A DNA stretch of 48,337 nucleotides from NCBI GenBank assembly GCA_018398765.1, contig JAHBMJ010000407.1, forward strand, positions 1-48,337. The letters are read 5' to 3'. Position numbers and translations under genes: made by a program. The stretch is from Chromera velia (taxonomy: Eukaryota; Sar; Chromeraceae). The notes beneath the pieces are model-generated. The model ran no database searches. It was not told the DNA's origin and saw only the letters and a program-made list of their open reading frames with translations. Below are positions 23,438 through 35,255 of the stretch, piece after piece. Positions within the stretch are counted from its first letter, which is position 1. Each line of letters begins with the position of its first letter.

Positions 23438-23629
23438 ACCTTAAATCAGGTGCAAAACAGGTGCAAAATAAGGTGTACCGTTTACCATATGACAGCTAGG
23501 TTTCTACGGTTGATTTTTAGTGTTTTTAGCGGCCAAAAGGCACCTCATTCAACGCCTAAAAGCTTTTTATGGTGCAGCATAGCTACATAAACTTTTACTG
23601 TGCAAAACCATATAAAATGTTACTAGAAA
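23437..23629 (+). repeat. Direct repeat, copy 2, in the hAT-like element
   Basis: Second copy of the 190-base repeat, in the same orientation, about 1.35 kb after the end of the first. Its left end abuts the start codon of a minus-strand exon-like segment. Confidence 0.9.
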
Positions 23630-25610
23630 TATTAGTGAAAAGACGAAAAGAAAACAAAATCTTGCATGCAATTAAAGACTATATATCTCTGACTATATCA
23701 TGACTTTGGTCTCTTTCTGGATCTCTTTTTTTCATTTAAAACCTGTTCAATGCTTTGTATGTATGATTTATAGCGTTTGAATATGTTTGGCGCCGTTTGC
23801 GTGCTGCATCGTAGTCCAGTTGCGTCTTAGCTTATACGATCCATAAATCCTTCAAACTGCATACGCATGCTACTTTGGAGCAAACTCCTGAAGAAAGCAA
23901 CCACAAATGGTGCGTTTTCATGAAAAAGAAAAAGAAAAAAGAATGAAACAAAGGAAGGTTTTTTTGGATTTCGTCTCTGAGCAAGGGTAAGCGAGGGCCT
24001 GATCTTAAAGGCTCAGAGCCCAGCCCCGTCATACCTTAGCTCTCTTCTTCACTCACCCCCCTCCCCAAAACGACAACGGAGAACAAAAACTAGACAAGAA
24101 AGAGGAAGGAGAGAAAGAAGAAGAGGAGAAAGAAGAAGAGAGAGCAGGCTCCTCACAGACTTTCTTTCACTTAAAGTCCAACTTGAAAATCGACCTCAGA
24201 CTGAGTACTATGACGTCTTTCTTCCCTAGAAACTCCTCGGGTTTGATGCAGGCTGGTTGAGGTGGAGGGGAGGCTTTGGTTTTTGATTTGAGTTTGGCTT
24301 TGAAGAATGAGAAAAACATGGACAGAGTCGGACAGGTGCAATTCCTAACCCCAGACCCTCTTCTTCCGACTGACCCGGCTTAATTCATGATGTTCATCCA
24401 GACTAACATGTCTTTTCATACCCTCCTGAGCCACCTGCAAGGATCTACGCGGCTGGTACAAGTATTTTCTCCGTCTTCAGATCTAAAAGAAGGCTCTCTC
24501 TGTTCTTGAACAGCTTCTCTTTTGTTTGCTGACATTTGTGTGAAGCCGTCTATCTGGACAGGGCCCCAGTTTATGAAATTGAGAAGTGATTAACTGCAGT
24601 GACCGGTATACAGGACCGGTATGACTGATGACTCGTAAACGAAGGGATGAACGCCCCTACAAAAGCTGCACTTCCCTTTACAGACGGTCTTCAAACCTTC
24701 TGGAAGTACCAAATGCAACGAGAAGCCGTGGTATGACAGAAAGTCAGATATAGATCTGTATATAAGCATACAAACTTGACGAGCCATCAGCAGACGGAAG
24801 TGACAAATGGTTCCACTCTCTGATGCAAAGCAGCAAATTGAATGATCAAACCAATTGCACTCTTACTGACCAAGATAGATCGAGCCTGCCAATCGTAAAG
24901 AGCGCTCGGCACCAGGTTTCAAAAGTCCTTACCTGCAACCAAGAGGGACGTACCTTCATGTATGCGTGTTCCCATATGTGTGCCGTTTCTGCTTCTTTTC
25001 TTCATATTAATATGAAAAAGAATATCCGTACAACTCTGTGTTGGCATTCATCCTTGATTACTAAAGGTCGACGAAGCTGTTTTCCTCCCGGCAAACCGTT
25101 TAGCATTGTGTGATTATTTTGTAAACGGACTCAGTCTGCTTGCACAGCTTCTTGACTTAAACCTGTTGTTCTGATCCTTTTACCTTTGTGTGCTCCTCGT
25201 TGCTATGCGTGCACATGCAGTCGTTTCTGTTATATAGGGCAGCCCATAAAACAGTGCTCATGCTGCAAAGCGAAGAGGTTCTCACATGATATAGCTAGAC
25301 TTAATTTCATACAGCGTATATGCGTTATCGAACGTGCATTCGTTCATGCATGCAGTGAGCCTTGCAGCCGATTTTCATCTCAAAAATCGGGTGATCGGAT
25401 TTGTTCCATGCACCGCGGCCCGGCAACACGCGCGCGTTTGGGGCCGCGAGGAGCCGCAAAAGCAGGGCCGTGACGCGTTGCATGACCATGACGCTGACAC
25501 TTTTCACTCAATTCCATTCTATCAGGTGCAAAACAGGTGTATCATGTGCATCTGGTACAAAACAGGTGCATCTGGTACAACTGTCTGGTTTGCACCTTTT
25601 CCAAGCCTTA

Positions 25611-25719
25611 ATTAACAGGACAACTCTCCTAGATCAGACTTTCTACGACACTTATAGCCACTGAACTCGAATGCCCATCTTAGCTATTAGAGTTCAGAGA
25701 GCCCCGAATATAGCTAACA
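25611..25719 (+). repeat. 3' LTR, right part
   Basis: Begins with the right copy of ATTAACAG and continues for 101 bases that match the end of the 5' LTR. It ends AGCTAACA and is followed by the AATCC target duplication of the chromovirus. Confidence 0.93.
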
Positions 25720-25724
25720 AATCC

Positions 25725-26052
25725 TGTAATCTAGAGTTAATTAGTTCACATAAAATAAGATCAAAATTCTTTCTATCAGACGGAGTATATCATGGAGACC
25801 TGGTTTTAGATGAGACTTTGGAGCTATCGTATCTTATCTTATCTATAGCAATATATATTATTCAGATCGTAATGGATCGTAATGATAAATATAAACATAT
25901 AGAGTTGCAAATTATTAATGTTTGCATCATAGTTTACATGAATTACAATCTCAATAGACCTAGAGATAGACACTGTTTGAGAGTTTCAGGCTATTCCAGG
26001 CTAGGATCTATGTCTCTAATAACTGGCTATTAACAGCTCTTTAGACAATGCT
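25725..26052. other. AT-rich spacer after the chromovirus
   Basis: No gene seen. This is the original flank of the chromovirus target site and carries the region just 3' of the LRR gene. Confidence 0.5.
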
Positions 26053-28722
26053 TCAGAAAAACCTTGTCATGGAAGTTGTCGACTTCAACAGTTTCCCCTC
26101 TGCATGAGCAGCATCCTGCAGAGCCCTCACAGAGGTACTAAATTCTCTCTGCTGCTCTATACTCTCCAATCCTTCCTGTCCATCCAAATGCAGATCTGTC
26201 AGCTGTGGAAGTGACTGAGGAGTGAGAACGTCAAGGAACGCCCAGACCCCTTCAAGGCTGATCCTGTTATGGTTCAAAACCAGCAAACGGAGCTTTGGAC
26301 ACTGGTAGGCAGAGCAAGCCTCCCCCCACCTCTTCAGCCTGCCATCGTCAATCTCGCAATCTTGAAGGAGCAAAATCTCCAAGTGAGAAAGCTTCCCCCC
26401 TGACACGCCCCCCCCGCTAGCGGCAAGAGAAGCCAGTGCTTCTTCCCCGATTCGCTCCCCCCTCAAATCGAGATAATCTGCACAATGCGGGAGTCCTTTC
26501 TCACTTTCGGCAATGGCTCTGATCAAGCCATCAACGTTTGTCCCTGTTGCCTCTTCATGGAGGCAGAACTCCACTCGCTTCAGCTGAGGCGGGAACCTCC
26601 CCGCCCTCACAGGGTTCCCCAGAGCCCCCCCCTACCCCCTCAACATCAAGAAGAAATGGAATACGATAGTGAAGCCAACGCAGAGAGACGAGAGACGGGA
26701 GTTTGCCTGATCCCAAAACAGCGGCTACCACCCCTCCCGCCTCCTCTGTATTTGTATACAACAGTTTCGGTTTTAGCAGTCCCTTCTCGCTCTCAACAAT
26801 TGCGTGCATGAACTCTGCCCAAACCTCTTTCCTCACATCCTTATTCCCGGAGAGGTCCAAATTAGACACTCCCACAAGAGCCCCCCCCCTCACGGCCTCA
26901 GCCAGCCCCCTAAGGGCCTCATCAGTCAGATGGGACTTTGACAAGTTGATGTCTGAAAGTTTTCCTTAAGTCCCAACTTCCCGGACATCAAGGCCGTCCC
27001 CAGTGACCCCCCCCCTCCCCCGCTCGCGTCCCTGACAGATCTAGCTTTTCCAGAAGGGGCAGCCCTTCTTCACTTTCATTTATCCCCTTCATCATCAGAT
27101 CCTCCCACCCGGCCCCCCCCGTGACTGAACATTCAGTCAGGCGAAGGCTCCGAAGCCCCGACAGATTCCCAACCCTGAACGCCTGTGCAAAGTGGGTCAC
27201 TGCTGCTTCTGTGCACTCAAGGCGGTGGAACCCCAGCTCAGAGAGAAGGGGAAGTTTCACGAGACTGAGTGCTGTGAAGACTGCTGTGTTCCCCTCCCAA
27301 TCCCCCCCTTCCAGACCTTCAACATGTACATTCAATTCCCGAACAGAGCCCAAACGCCCCATCTCAATCGCGTTATCCAGCAAGCTCAGTCCTTCGTTTA
27401 GTTCGACTTCCTGAGGTTGATCACCTGTTTCTTGAGTATCTTCCTGATATAGATCAGGAAGATACTCAAGAAATAGGTCAAAACTCTCAAAAGGGGGGAG
27501 ATCTTGAGCTCGCACGATCTCTTCCAAAAACATTTTCACTTTGTTGTTGAAAATGTCGACTTTCAAAGTGCGCAGACATGGGTGTCTGCCTGCACCGAGG
27601 GCACGCACGTCTTCTTCATCAATAAGGTTAGACGACGCGTCTTCTTCATCGAGAATGTAAGACGACAAATAAAGCTGCACATCAAGGTTGGGTGGGCGCT
27701 CGACGGAGGCGACACTCAGGGCGCAGAGGAAGGCTTTGACGTGCTCTTGAACAACGCATAAGCTGTCCCGCAGATTCACCACCCCCAGATGAGGCACTGT
27801 TTCCTTCCGCAGAGCCCTCTCTAATGGGCCTACACAACTGCCGCTCCGGAGAAAGTTCCCCTCTAGATCAAGCCTTTCTAACCTCGGTACGTCCCCCCTT
27901 CCCATACAATCCGCCAGATCCTCGACGTCCGTATCTGACAACATACACCACCTCAGTCTGAGCACTTTGATACATTTCAGAGAAGCGGCACATAGAACTG
28001 AGCACAGCCTCTCCATCCCACCCCCCCCCAACGCGCTGCATCAAAGATTCAGCGTCTCTACTGTCAGCGCCGTCCCTCCGATCGCCCCGCACAACACACC
28101 CAGACCTTCATCGTTCAGCCCCGTCCCCTCGAGGTCCAAATTCAGGAGAGACAAAGCCCTCCCCTCGTTCATCCACTCTGCCAGTCCCCTGAATCCGTCA
28201 GTGCCGAGACGGTTGCCTGCCTCAAAAAAAAAATACGTAAGATTGAAGGAATTTAGGCCAAAGAAAATGAGGAGACACAGGAGACAAACACACATGCATG
28301 TGAAAGTCTCTTTCCGCACCTCTCTGTGCAAGCTTCTTTTTTCTTTTCGCTCGAGTACCTCTAACACGTGGAGCAACGGCTCAATGCAGAGTCTCCTCTT
28401 TTGTGGGGGGGCAGACTCAGTCGGACTGTGTAAACAGAACGTGTCTCCATCTCCCACCCCCTTCCCCTTCCCCTTCTCGTGAGCCCGAGGCACGCTCCTT
28501 GCAAATGAAGGAAGGAAGTGAAAGAAGTAAAGTTGGGAAATGTTGGACACTCGAGAGGAAGAGGAAACGTCCCTGTGAGAGAGATTTGATGAACTTTCTG
28601 ACTTTTGTGAATGAGCTGCTCGATGGAAGAGCCTGCTGACTAACCTTTCAAATTGAGTGTTTCAAGGGAATAAGGCAAAACCGCAAAGATGACCTGGGCT
28701 TCTGAGGGGCCGACTGTCCCAG
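26053..28722 (-). pseudogene. Leucine-rich repeat protein, ribonuclease-inhibitor type, disrupted
   Basis: Two spliced segments: 28645..28722 and 26053..28216, joined in phase (LETLNLK-G-NRLGTDGFRGL). Repeats follow the RI-like pattern LxxLxLxxNxLxxxG: LSLLNLDLEGTGLNDEGL, LERLDLEGNFLRSG, LRSLRLTECSVTGGAGWEDL, EKLDLSGTRAGEGG, VSNLDLSGNKDVRKEV, DYLDLRGERIGEEALASL, LRLLVLNHNRISLEGVWAFL. Such horseshoe proteins bind other proteins; no NACHT or other effector domain is visible. The frame is broken by TGA (28041-28043), a +1 shift in a C9 run (27007-27015), TAA (26966-26968) and a +1 shift in a C8 run (26625-26632). Read through, the repeat register is kept, so damage is recent, or the C-run lengths are sequencing errors. 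Confidence 0.8.
27428..27473. repeat. Perfect inverted repeat inside LRR coding sequence
   Basis: Arms of 21 bases (27428-27448 and 27453-27473) are exact reverse complements around a 4-base spacer ATAG. On the coding strand it encodes part of the acidic segment EYLPDLYQEDTQETGDQ between repeats. Confidence 0.95.
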
Positions 28723-28983
28723 CTGCGAGGACGGACGGACATTCAGAGGCGGGGAGACAGGGGAGGGGCAAGGGGGAGGAATTAATTCAAAATCCCTTTT
28801 CTGTCGTTCGAAGGGACATGCAGCGGAATGAATCAGAGAGGACGGATGGACTTCAGAGTTTAAATCCCCTTTTCGTTCATCCAAAAGAAAGTGCCGTGAG
28901 GAAGGGGGGGAGGGAGAGGATTGCAAAACGTTAATTCCCTTTGTCTTCTTTCGAAGGCATGTGTTTCTCAACGCCTTTCTGCC

Positions 28984-30103
28984 CAATGGTAATGAATGTT
29001 CAACTTTGCAGATCATAGAGGCACACATTGATCCCCCAAGCTCACCTGCAAAGCTGATCGAGACTCTTCAGACAGAACCGATCCGTCTCCCCTTCCCCCG
29101 AAGAATCCCCCGCGACCCCACCTCTCTCCAGGAAGAGATGAAGAAGAGGAAGAGCTGGACCTTTCACGGCAGAAGAGCCTGCAAGAAAACACAAGCAAGC
29201 AAATCTAATTCGCACAACCAGACCAGTAAGAAACATTGAAAGCACCCTACCGAATCTCGCAGTCACTGTAAGCACACCGCAACACATACGTACGTCCAGT
29301 TAATCAAAAGCACACAGAGAATCCAAGCATGTCTAATATTTACATAAGAGGCACTTCCCTTCCCCCGCCGCTGCCCCCCCCAGTTTCAACTCCTCCACTG
29401 ATTTCGGGAGCTGATCTAACAGGAAGAAGATCCTCCGGGAGGCGAGACTGCAACCTGCACGCACCTCAAATGAAGACAGCCCGATCATTTCGGTGTCTCC
29501 CCAGACGCCTGAGTTTCTCAAAATAAATTCAGAAAATTCAAAAGAGGTAGCCCGATCATTTTGGTGTCTCCCAAATGCCTCGATCAGTCACTGCATTAGA
29601 AGAGACCCATCTCCACATACCCCGACACGCAAACACATCCGGCCAATAGACGCCATTTATCAGCACAGGAGGGATGAAAGCACCCGGTATCATGAGCCAA
29701 GAGCAGAAACGAAAACAGAGACATTGAAAAACGGAGAAAAACACTTATTCTAGCTCAAATTCACTACGCAGCACGCTGACACACTGACCTAATAAATCGA
29801 GAAAGCGCAGAGACCCCCTCAGAGCTCTCTTCTGCAAAGCAACGCCGAGGAAAGGAAGGAAGTTAACGAGAGAACAAACAAAGGAGCTCAGAAGGGAGTA
29901 AAAGAAGATCAGCTCGGAAGGGAGGGAGAGACTGCCACAGCAGCAGCATGAGACTGAATTTCCAACTACCAGTCTGTGCACAACCGAACAGGGTCAGCTC
30001 AAAGTCAGTGATATTCCACGAATACACTCACCTTTTTGACGGAAGAAAGGCAGAGCTACGCCAGCCCACAGCCACTCCGATTTGACGCCATCTCCGACAC
30101 GCC
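28984..30103 (-). pseudogene. Probable upstream exons of the LRR gene
   Basis: Four segments on the same strand have TGCAG acceptors and LRR-like content: 30032..30103 (RVGDGVKSEWLWAGVALPFF), 29789..29831 (RALRGSLRFLDLLG, donor GTCAGT), 29355..29454 (CSLASRRIFFLLDQLPKSVE-ELKLGG) and 29046..29178 (ALPLLHLFLERGGVAGD). Only the second and third join in phase. The fourth does not join the downstream exon in the LRR frame, so either other splice sites are used or this part is also broken. No start codon is assigned. Confidence 0.45.
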
Positions 30104-31180
30104 CTGCAGAAATGACCGGAAGTGAAATCAAGAGGAGCGGGACAGAAAAACTGCACAGACTTGAAGAACAGGAGGGGACACCAGCAGTCAGGCAAGAGAC
30201 GCCAGGCAGAACACCGACCACTAGATCGATGCCACCAACCTCAGAGGTGGGTCCAAGCCTTAGCAAGAAATACCAAAGCGGAGTCTTTGCTGACGGTTAC
30301 ACGGCACTGGTGGAGGTCAGATCCTGAGTCATGCCCTCTCTTTCTCCTGCAAGGAAAAACAGGGAAAGAAGGTACAGAAAAATCTCGCAGTGAAAACCCT
30401 GATTTGGAGCTAGAAGAAACTCTCGTTCAGGTTGCAGAACGCGGTGAGAAATCCATACTCGAAGCAGAGACTTGCGGCTTCAAATAGAGACGTTTAAAAG
30501 GCGAGAGCGTACTGCAACAGATTGTGGGAAATGATGGGGAATGGACTTGCTTTGCCTGAATTACAATGAAGCAGATCAGCAGTCACCTGAAGTCATGTCA
30601 GAGATTGTCAGATCGAGCTAGCTATATAGCTGTACGTATCGCTCGCGAGCAGAATGCAGCAGATTTAATTGTTGCTTGTGGGGCACGTATCCAAAACCTT
30701 GGAATGCATGCATGCATGGCTCGTGGCGACATGCTTCTGACGCAAGCAAGCTTGCGAACGGCCCCGGAAACCAAGAAAAATGAGAACTTCACGATTGACG
30801 CACGCATGCCAGCCGATCAGGCAGTCGCGCTGACCCCCCCCCCCCNCCCCCCCCCCGCGGGAAAAGCCGCAGAACCCCCCCTCCCCCAAGAAAAAAGCCC
30901 GGGGATGCAGCCTGTCGCTTTCCGGGGCCACTGACGCACGCATGCATGACAACGCGGGTTCATGCACGTTTTTATGAACCATTTGGGGCGGGATCTTTCT
31001 GGGGCCTTTTTTTAGCGAAAATCGGGTAATCGGGTCTAAAGTTCACCTAACGCACGCACATTTGACGTACATTCAGCCTTTCGGGGCCGGGGTTTTGCCA
31101 AAAAACAGCGTGCACGTGGGCTGGGGTATTTCTGTTTTCTAAGTGCCCCCCGCTTCGTTTAGCCGCACAATCAGAGCGAC
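30104..31180. other. Region without an assigned gene; contains an N in a C-run
   Basis: 30104-30560 may contain the 5' part of the LRR gene, but no exon is supported. 30590-31180 has palindromic GCATGCATGC motifs and G/C-rich patches. A C homopolymer of about 24 bases contains one unresolved base at 30846. A stretch near 31020 (AAAATCGGGTAATCGGG) resembles one near 25384 in the hAT-like element (AAAATCGGGTGATCGG). Confidence 0.5.
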
Positions 31181-33007
31181 ATGCATGCACTTGAAATGCG
31201 CATTCCTCGCAGGCTACTATGTGGGGCATTTATGGATGACGTATCCATGGTTTTCCCACTCAGCTCGACCCACTACCAAGATGACAGCATTCTTCATGCC
31301 TGGAGAGTCAGTGCCGCACGCCTACAAGAGTTTGGCCTAACGCTCCATCCAGGTAAGAGTTCTGTTCACTCCCCCCTATAGTGACACATACAACAGTGTC
31401 CTTATACCTGCCCTCTAGGAATCGTCCCGTCTTTGACGGGTTTTCGTTTGTGTGGGGCGGCGAATGGGACTACAGCCTACGAGAGAGCCTATTTCCAGGA
31501 GAAAGTGGATAAGGCGAAGGCGTTGGGGAAAGCGATTGAGGAGTATGGTGACCCACAGGGGGCGCATCTCCTTTTTCGTTTTTGTGTGTTGCCGAAGCTC
31601 GTCTATCTCACCCACATCATGGGGGATGTGATGTAACGCGCCGACTGGGTGGCGGCGGATAGAGAGTTGGGGGAGTCGTGGGTAAGGGTGATGGGGTTCT
31701 CCCCGATAGAGTGGGGGCAGATGAGCGAGCAAGCGTACCTACTACAGTACCAGGGGGGATTGGGGCTCACTTACTTTGATATAACTGCGGCAGCGGGGTT
31801 GGTGGGGTCCTGCGCGATCACTTTGGAAGTGGTGGTTGCTCCATTGGCTGGACAGTCGTTTCTGGGCCCCGTGGTCTCCATCCAGGACCACCGGCAAGCT
31901 TTTCTCTCACTCTCTTGGCTGGTTGCATGTAAAGATGCCTTCAAAACGGCTCAGCAGATGACGAAAGACATCAAGCTCAAGGCAGACCATCCCCTTCGTA
32001 AGCTGTGGGACGATCAATCGCAGCGATGGTGGTCCCATGGGGACTAGTACATTCAGCAGAAGGTCGGAGACGCCCTGAATCGCGCGCGCCGTACATGGCT
32101 TTTTTATTGTATGCCAGTAGAAGAGCGTGTTCGGCTGCATTCATGCTCTCAGACTGGTAATGGAGCGTCGAGCTGGTTGAGCGCCATCCCGTCCTCAGGC
32201 TGGCTTCGTTTCCCCCCTGCTGTCTACCGTGTGGCTCTTCGTGTCAGGCTGGGCCTGTCGATCCCTGAGATGCGGAGGGCGGGGGTTTGTGCATGTGGGG
32301 CCGCGCTGGATATTCGGGGCCACCATGCTCAGAAGTGCCCAAATGGAGGGGGGGTGGTATGGAGGCACGAACAGGTAAAGGGTGCCTTTATGGAGATTCT
32401 TCAAAGACTCCGTCACACTCATATATTAGAGGAGACCACTTTTACCAGTCTTTTGGGTATCTGGAGGTCGCTCGCTACAGACAGCCGCCTCCCTGATCGC
32501 CGCCATAAGTGACTAGACATCTTCGCCTCTCTTTCGACAGGTGATACGATGGTTGCTGATGTGTCTGTTACTTTTCTCATTTCTTTTGATGCCGCCCGCC
32601 TGCGTACACAAGCAAAAACTGCAGGGGCAGCAGCCAGGATGAGGAGTGAGGAGAAGACATGAAAGTATGCAACAGCTGTACGTTCGGTAAGGCTTCGTTT
32701 CGTCCCTCTCGTTTTCGAATCGTTTGGTCGCCCTGATAAGGAAACGGTCTCCTTTGTCAAGGAACTTGTTACCGTTGCAATGAATCGGGCAGGTGTGGTG
32801 TTAGAGACGAGCATGAACACTGTGCGGTCTTGTCTGACTGATCGGTATTGGAAGATCTTAGGCTGCACGCTGCAAAGGTATGTGGCGATCAATATCCTGA
32901 CCTCTGCTTTCCATGACAGGGGTCAGCGCGACCCTTTCCAGCCGGCATCTCTTCTAGGGCGGGAGCTCTCCACACAGCTCTCCTACGATCGGGAGGTGTT
33001 TGTATAG
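31181..33007 (+). mobile_element. 5'-truncated non-LTR retrotransposon
   Basis: One reading frame runs through the whole segment without a net frameshift, interrupted by TAG-TGA (31379), TAA (31634), TAG (32045), TGA (32510) and TGA (about 32659). It begins inside the RT palm at GAFMDDVSMVFPLSS, where MDD is the catalytic box, then LQEFGLTLHPGKS. The C-terminal part has a zinc-binding CACGAALDIRGHHAQKC, then GGGVVWRHEQVKGAFMEIL and PD...MVADVSVTF, resembling the CCHC plus restriction-like endonuclease ending of R2/NeSL-type elements (by pattern). The abrupt start and lack of upstream RT motifs fit 5' truncation during target-primed reverse transcription. Confidence 0.75.
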
Positions 33008-35218
33008 GGAGGGACTGAGCAGGCAGCCTAGGCAGGCAGCATAGGCGTCTACGCCGTGAGAGTGTTTTTTTTTTTTAATGGTTCGTTTTGTTTTTGCATG
33101 CATGTGGTAGTCAACTTCGATTCTGATGGTATATGGTTTTCTTTGTTGGTTTTATGTGCCCTCTTTGTGTATTAGCATGTTCGTCTGTGATCCGTGGGGC
33201 TTTTTTTATACGTGTTTGAGAGCTCATTCGGTTTTTTGGATCTCTTTGTATTTCATATGAGGAGTCTGCTCCGTGTTTTCTCTTCATGTCGAAAGCTTCT
33301 CATGTTCTTATGAACAATGACGGGAGCTTGAGCTTGAGCTTTATACTCGTCTGTACGTCCTGTTTTGTACTCGATTTGGCGTTGTCTTTCCTAGTTCCCT
33401 TTTGTGCGTGTGCTGTTCTTTGGTGTGTTCTGTTCTTCAGCATTTCTTTGTCATGTGTCGTCGTGCAACGCCGTGTTTCCGCTTGAGCATGCCACCGTGG
33501 AGTTCGTTTCCCCGTATTTCACTGATCGATTGCTGCAGCCCAGTCGTATTCTAGAGTCGTATTATCAAACCACCCTAGGGTTCTTACATTGCTCTGACTT
33601 TCTAGCTCCTAGCGTACCTGTGTATGTCGAACTTCACCGGTGGTTTATACTGGGCGGTGAGCTCTGTGATGATGCCATGTCGCAGATAGCCACTAGGCTC
33701 GGGTATATCGGAGGCCTTTGCTGTCGGGTATGTCGTGTCTGCGGCTGGAGAGCCATTTTAGGCTCTTGTACAAGCACGCAAGCGGGACTAGTCAGACCGA
33801 TATAGCGTGGATCGTTTTGCGATCCGCCAGTATAATTGGACGACTCGAACCGCAACCCCCCTGAGCTAATCGTAGCTAACGTCACCACCGCTAGTCACCA
33901 CCGCTATCAACCCGTGTGGACAGATCTTAACAGATCTAGTCTGCTGGATGGGTGAGTGGGGTGTATGCATAACTGCCCACAATTATGAGGGGAAAAAAGT
34001 GGTAGTACCCCCCTGACAATATCGACTAAAGCTTTTTAGGACATTCAAGTTTAGCCTAAGTTTTGCACTTTTCATTTATAAAGTTTAAGTCTTTTCCAAA
34101 GTTCTGCGCTACGTCAATCTTTACTAGTGTTCAATACCACAGTGTAACCACATAATATCTTATATAAAATTTGACAGTCAGTCTAGGGTCTGACACTTTG
34201 TGAGGGTACCCTTGGTTTAAAGTTAGGTTTTTCAATAAAAACTTAATTTTTTGATGTTTTAAAAGAGATTTTTGGAGCTCAATTTGCTAAAAAAGCTTAA
34301 AAAATGCTAAAATATAGGGTCGAGTGGCTAAGGTTAGGGTAGGTTAAGGTAGGTTTAGATCAATTAAAAACCTATTCGCTATGTCAGGTTTAGAATTGGT
34401 TTGGAAACTATGGTCGTACCAGACTCAAACCTTCCAAACCTCTTCAAACCTGTCTAAACCTAGTCAAACTTCTGAAATCTGTATGTGAATGATCTGTTAA
34501 AAACATATTTTATACGTTTTTGCTGGTAGGACCACGTCTGTGACACTCTGCGCATGAGCGTTTCAGGAAGGGGATACAGCTTTGCTCACATCAGCATTCA
34601 CAACAGCCGCTGCATTCTCCTTGTCCTGCCCCCCCCCCCTTTTTCCCTCTCTTCTTTCCCGGCACGATCTTTGTTTGCTTGATCGCCTCTCCGTGGAAAC
34701 CACACACATAATTGAGGAATTTGGAAACCCACTGCACTAAACATTGATGGCGGCTTACGAATTGAAGATAGAGAATTGAAGCAAGTTGACTGGGCGTTTG
34801 AAAAGGAAATTGCACCTCTGGAGAAGTCTGTTGAAATATGAAAGAATGAAGGTAGCTTTTGTGTTCTTAACTTTATTCTACATTCGTTAAATGATCGGTT
34901 TGTCTGATATTTCCTAGTAAAATACCAGCTTATGTTTGCTTTACATCTTCTCTATGTTCATGCAAAAGCCATTTGGAACCAGTTTCAGACAGGTTTAGAC
35001 AGGTTTGGTCAGCTTGGGGGATTAGGTTTGCAAACCGACGTCATGAGCGTTTGCGAACCTCAGAGGGCAAATTGACTTTCCTATATATAAAAGGTTATAA
35101 GATTTAATTTAAAAAGTTGTATTATCATAGGAATAAGGTCAGTTCATCCTAAAAACCTTAAAAAACCACTTTTTAGAGTTATAGCTAATCAGAGTGACAC
35201 ATACCCTTAGCGCATGCC
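33008..35218. other. Region between the non-LTR element and the Penelope-like element
   Basis: 33008-33830 is T/G-rich and may be the 3' part of the non-LTR element; a frame at 33404..33805 has no recognisable domain. 34320-35040 is AT-rich and has related AAACCTGTCTAAACCT motifs in opposite orientations (34446-34461 and 34988-35003), as in a small inverted-repeat transposon. Nothing else is supported. Confidence 0.45.
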
Positions 35219-35255
35219 GACAAGCATGAAGAGAACGAAGAGCTGTTGGCGTTAC
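35219..35255 (+). repeat. Inverted repeat arm at the left end of the Penelope-like element
   Basis: These 37 bases (beginning GACAAGCATGAAGAG) are exactly reverse-complementary to 40584-40620 near the right terminal repeat. They overlap the first 16 bases of the left direct repeat. Confidence 0.88.

Larger units (their letters stand above)
21843..25610. mobile_element. hAT-like DNA transposon nested in the 3' LTR
   Basis: A 3768-base insertion. Both ends start TAAGGCT when read inward; over 20 bases the two terminal inverted repeats agree at 16. It is flanked by ATTAACAG at 21835-21842 and 25611-25618, and the 5' LTR supplies the uninterrupted empty site. An 8-bp duplication plus short inverted ends with many subterminal GGTGCA motifs points to the hAT superfamily (family knowledge). 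No ORF resembling a hAT transposase was seen, so it is probably non-autonomous. Inside are a 190-base direct repeat and pieces that look like exons of unrelated genes. Confidence 0.88.
15961..25719 (+). mobile_element. Ty3/gypsy chromovirus, decayed, with nested insertion in its 3' LTR
   Basis: Order on the plus strand: 5' LTR, primer binding site, Gag, protease, reverse transcriptase, RNase H, integrase, chromodomain, 3' LTR. This order and the C-terminal chromodomain define the chromovirus branch of Ty3/gypsy. Both LTRs are 278 bases once the nested transposon and one copy of its 8-bp duplication are removed. The element is flanked by AATCC at 15956-15960 and 25720-25724, a 5-bp target duplication. 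Coding is disrupted by stops, frameshifts and changed catalytic residues, so it is dead as an autonomous element. Confidence 0.93.

Noticed and set aside
30835-30857. C-run with an N as a possible functional G-quadruplex
   Set aside because: The run contains an unresolved base, so it is more likely an assembly or sequencing problem.
33404-33805. 133-codon plus-strand ORF after the non-LTR element
   Set aside because: No domain, no splice support and composition like the surrounding T-rich DNA; it may be 3' UTR of the element.
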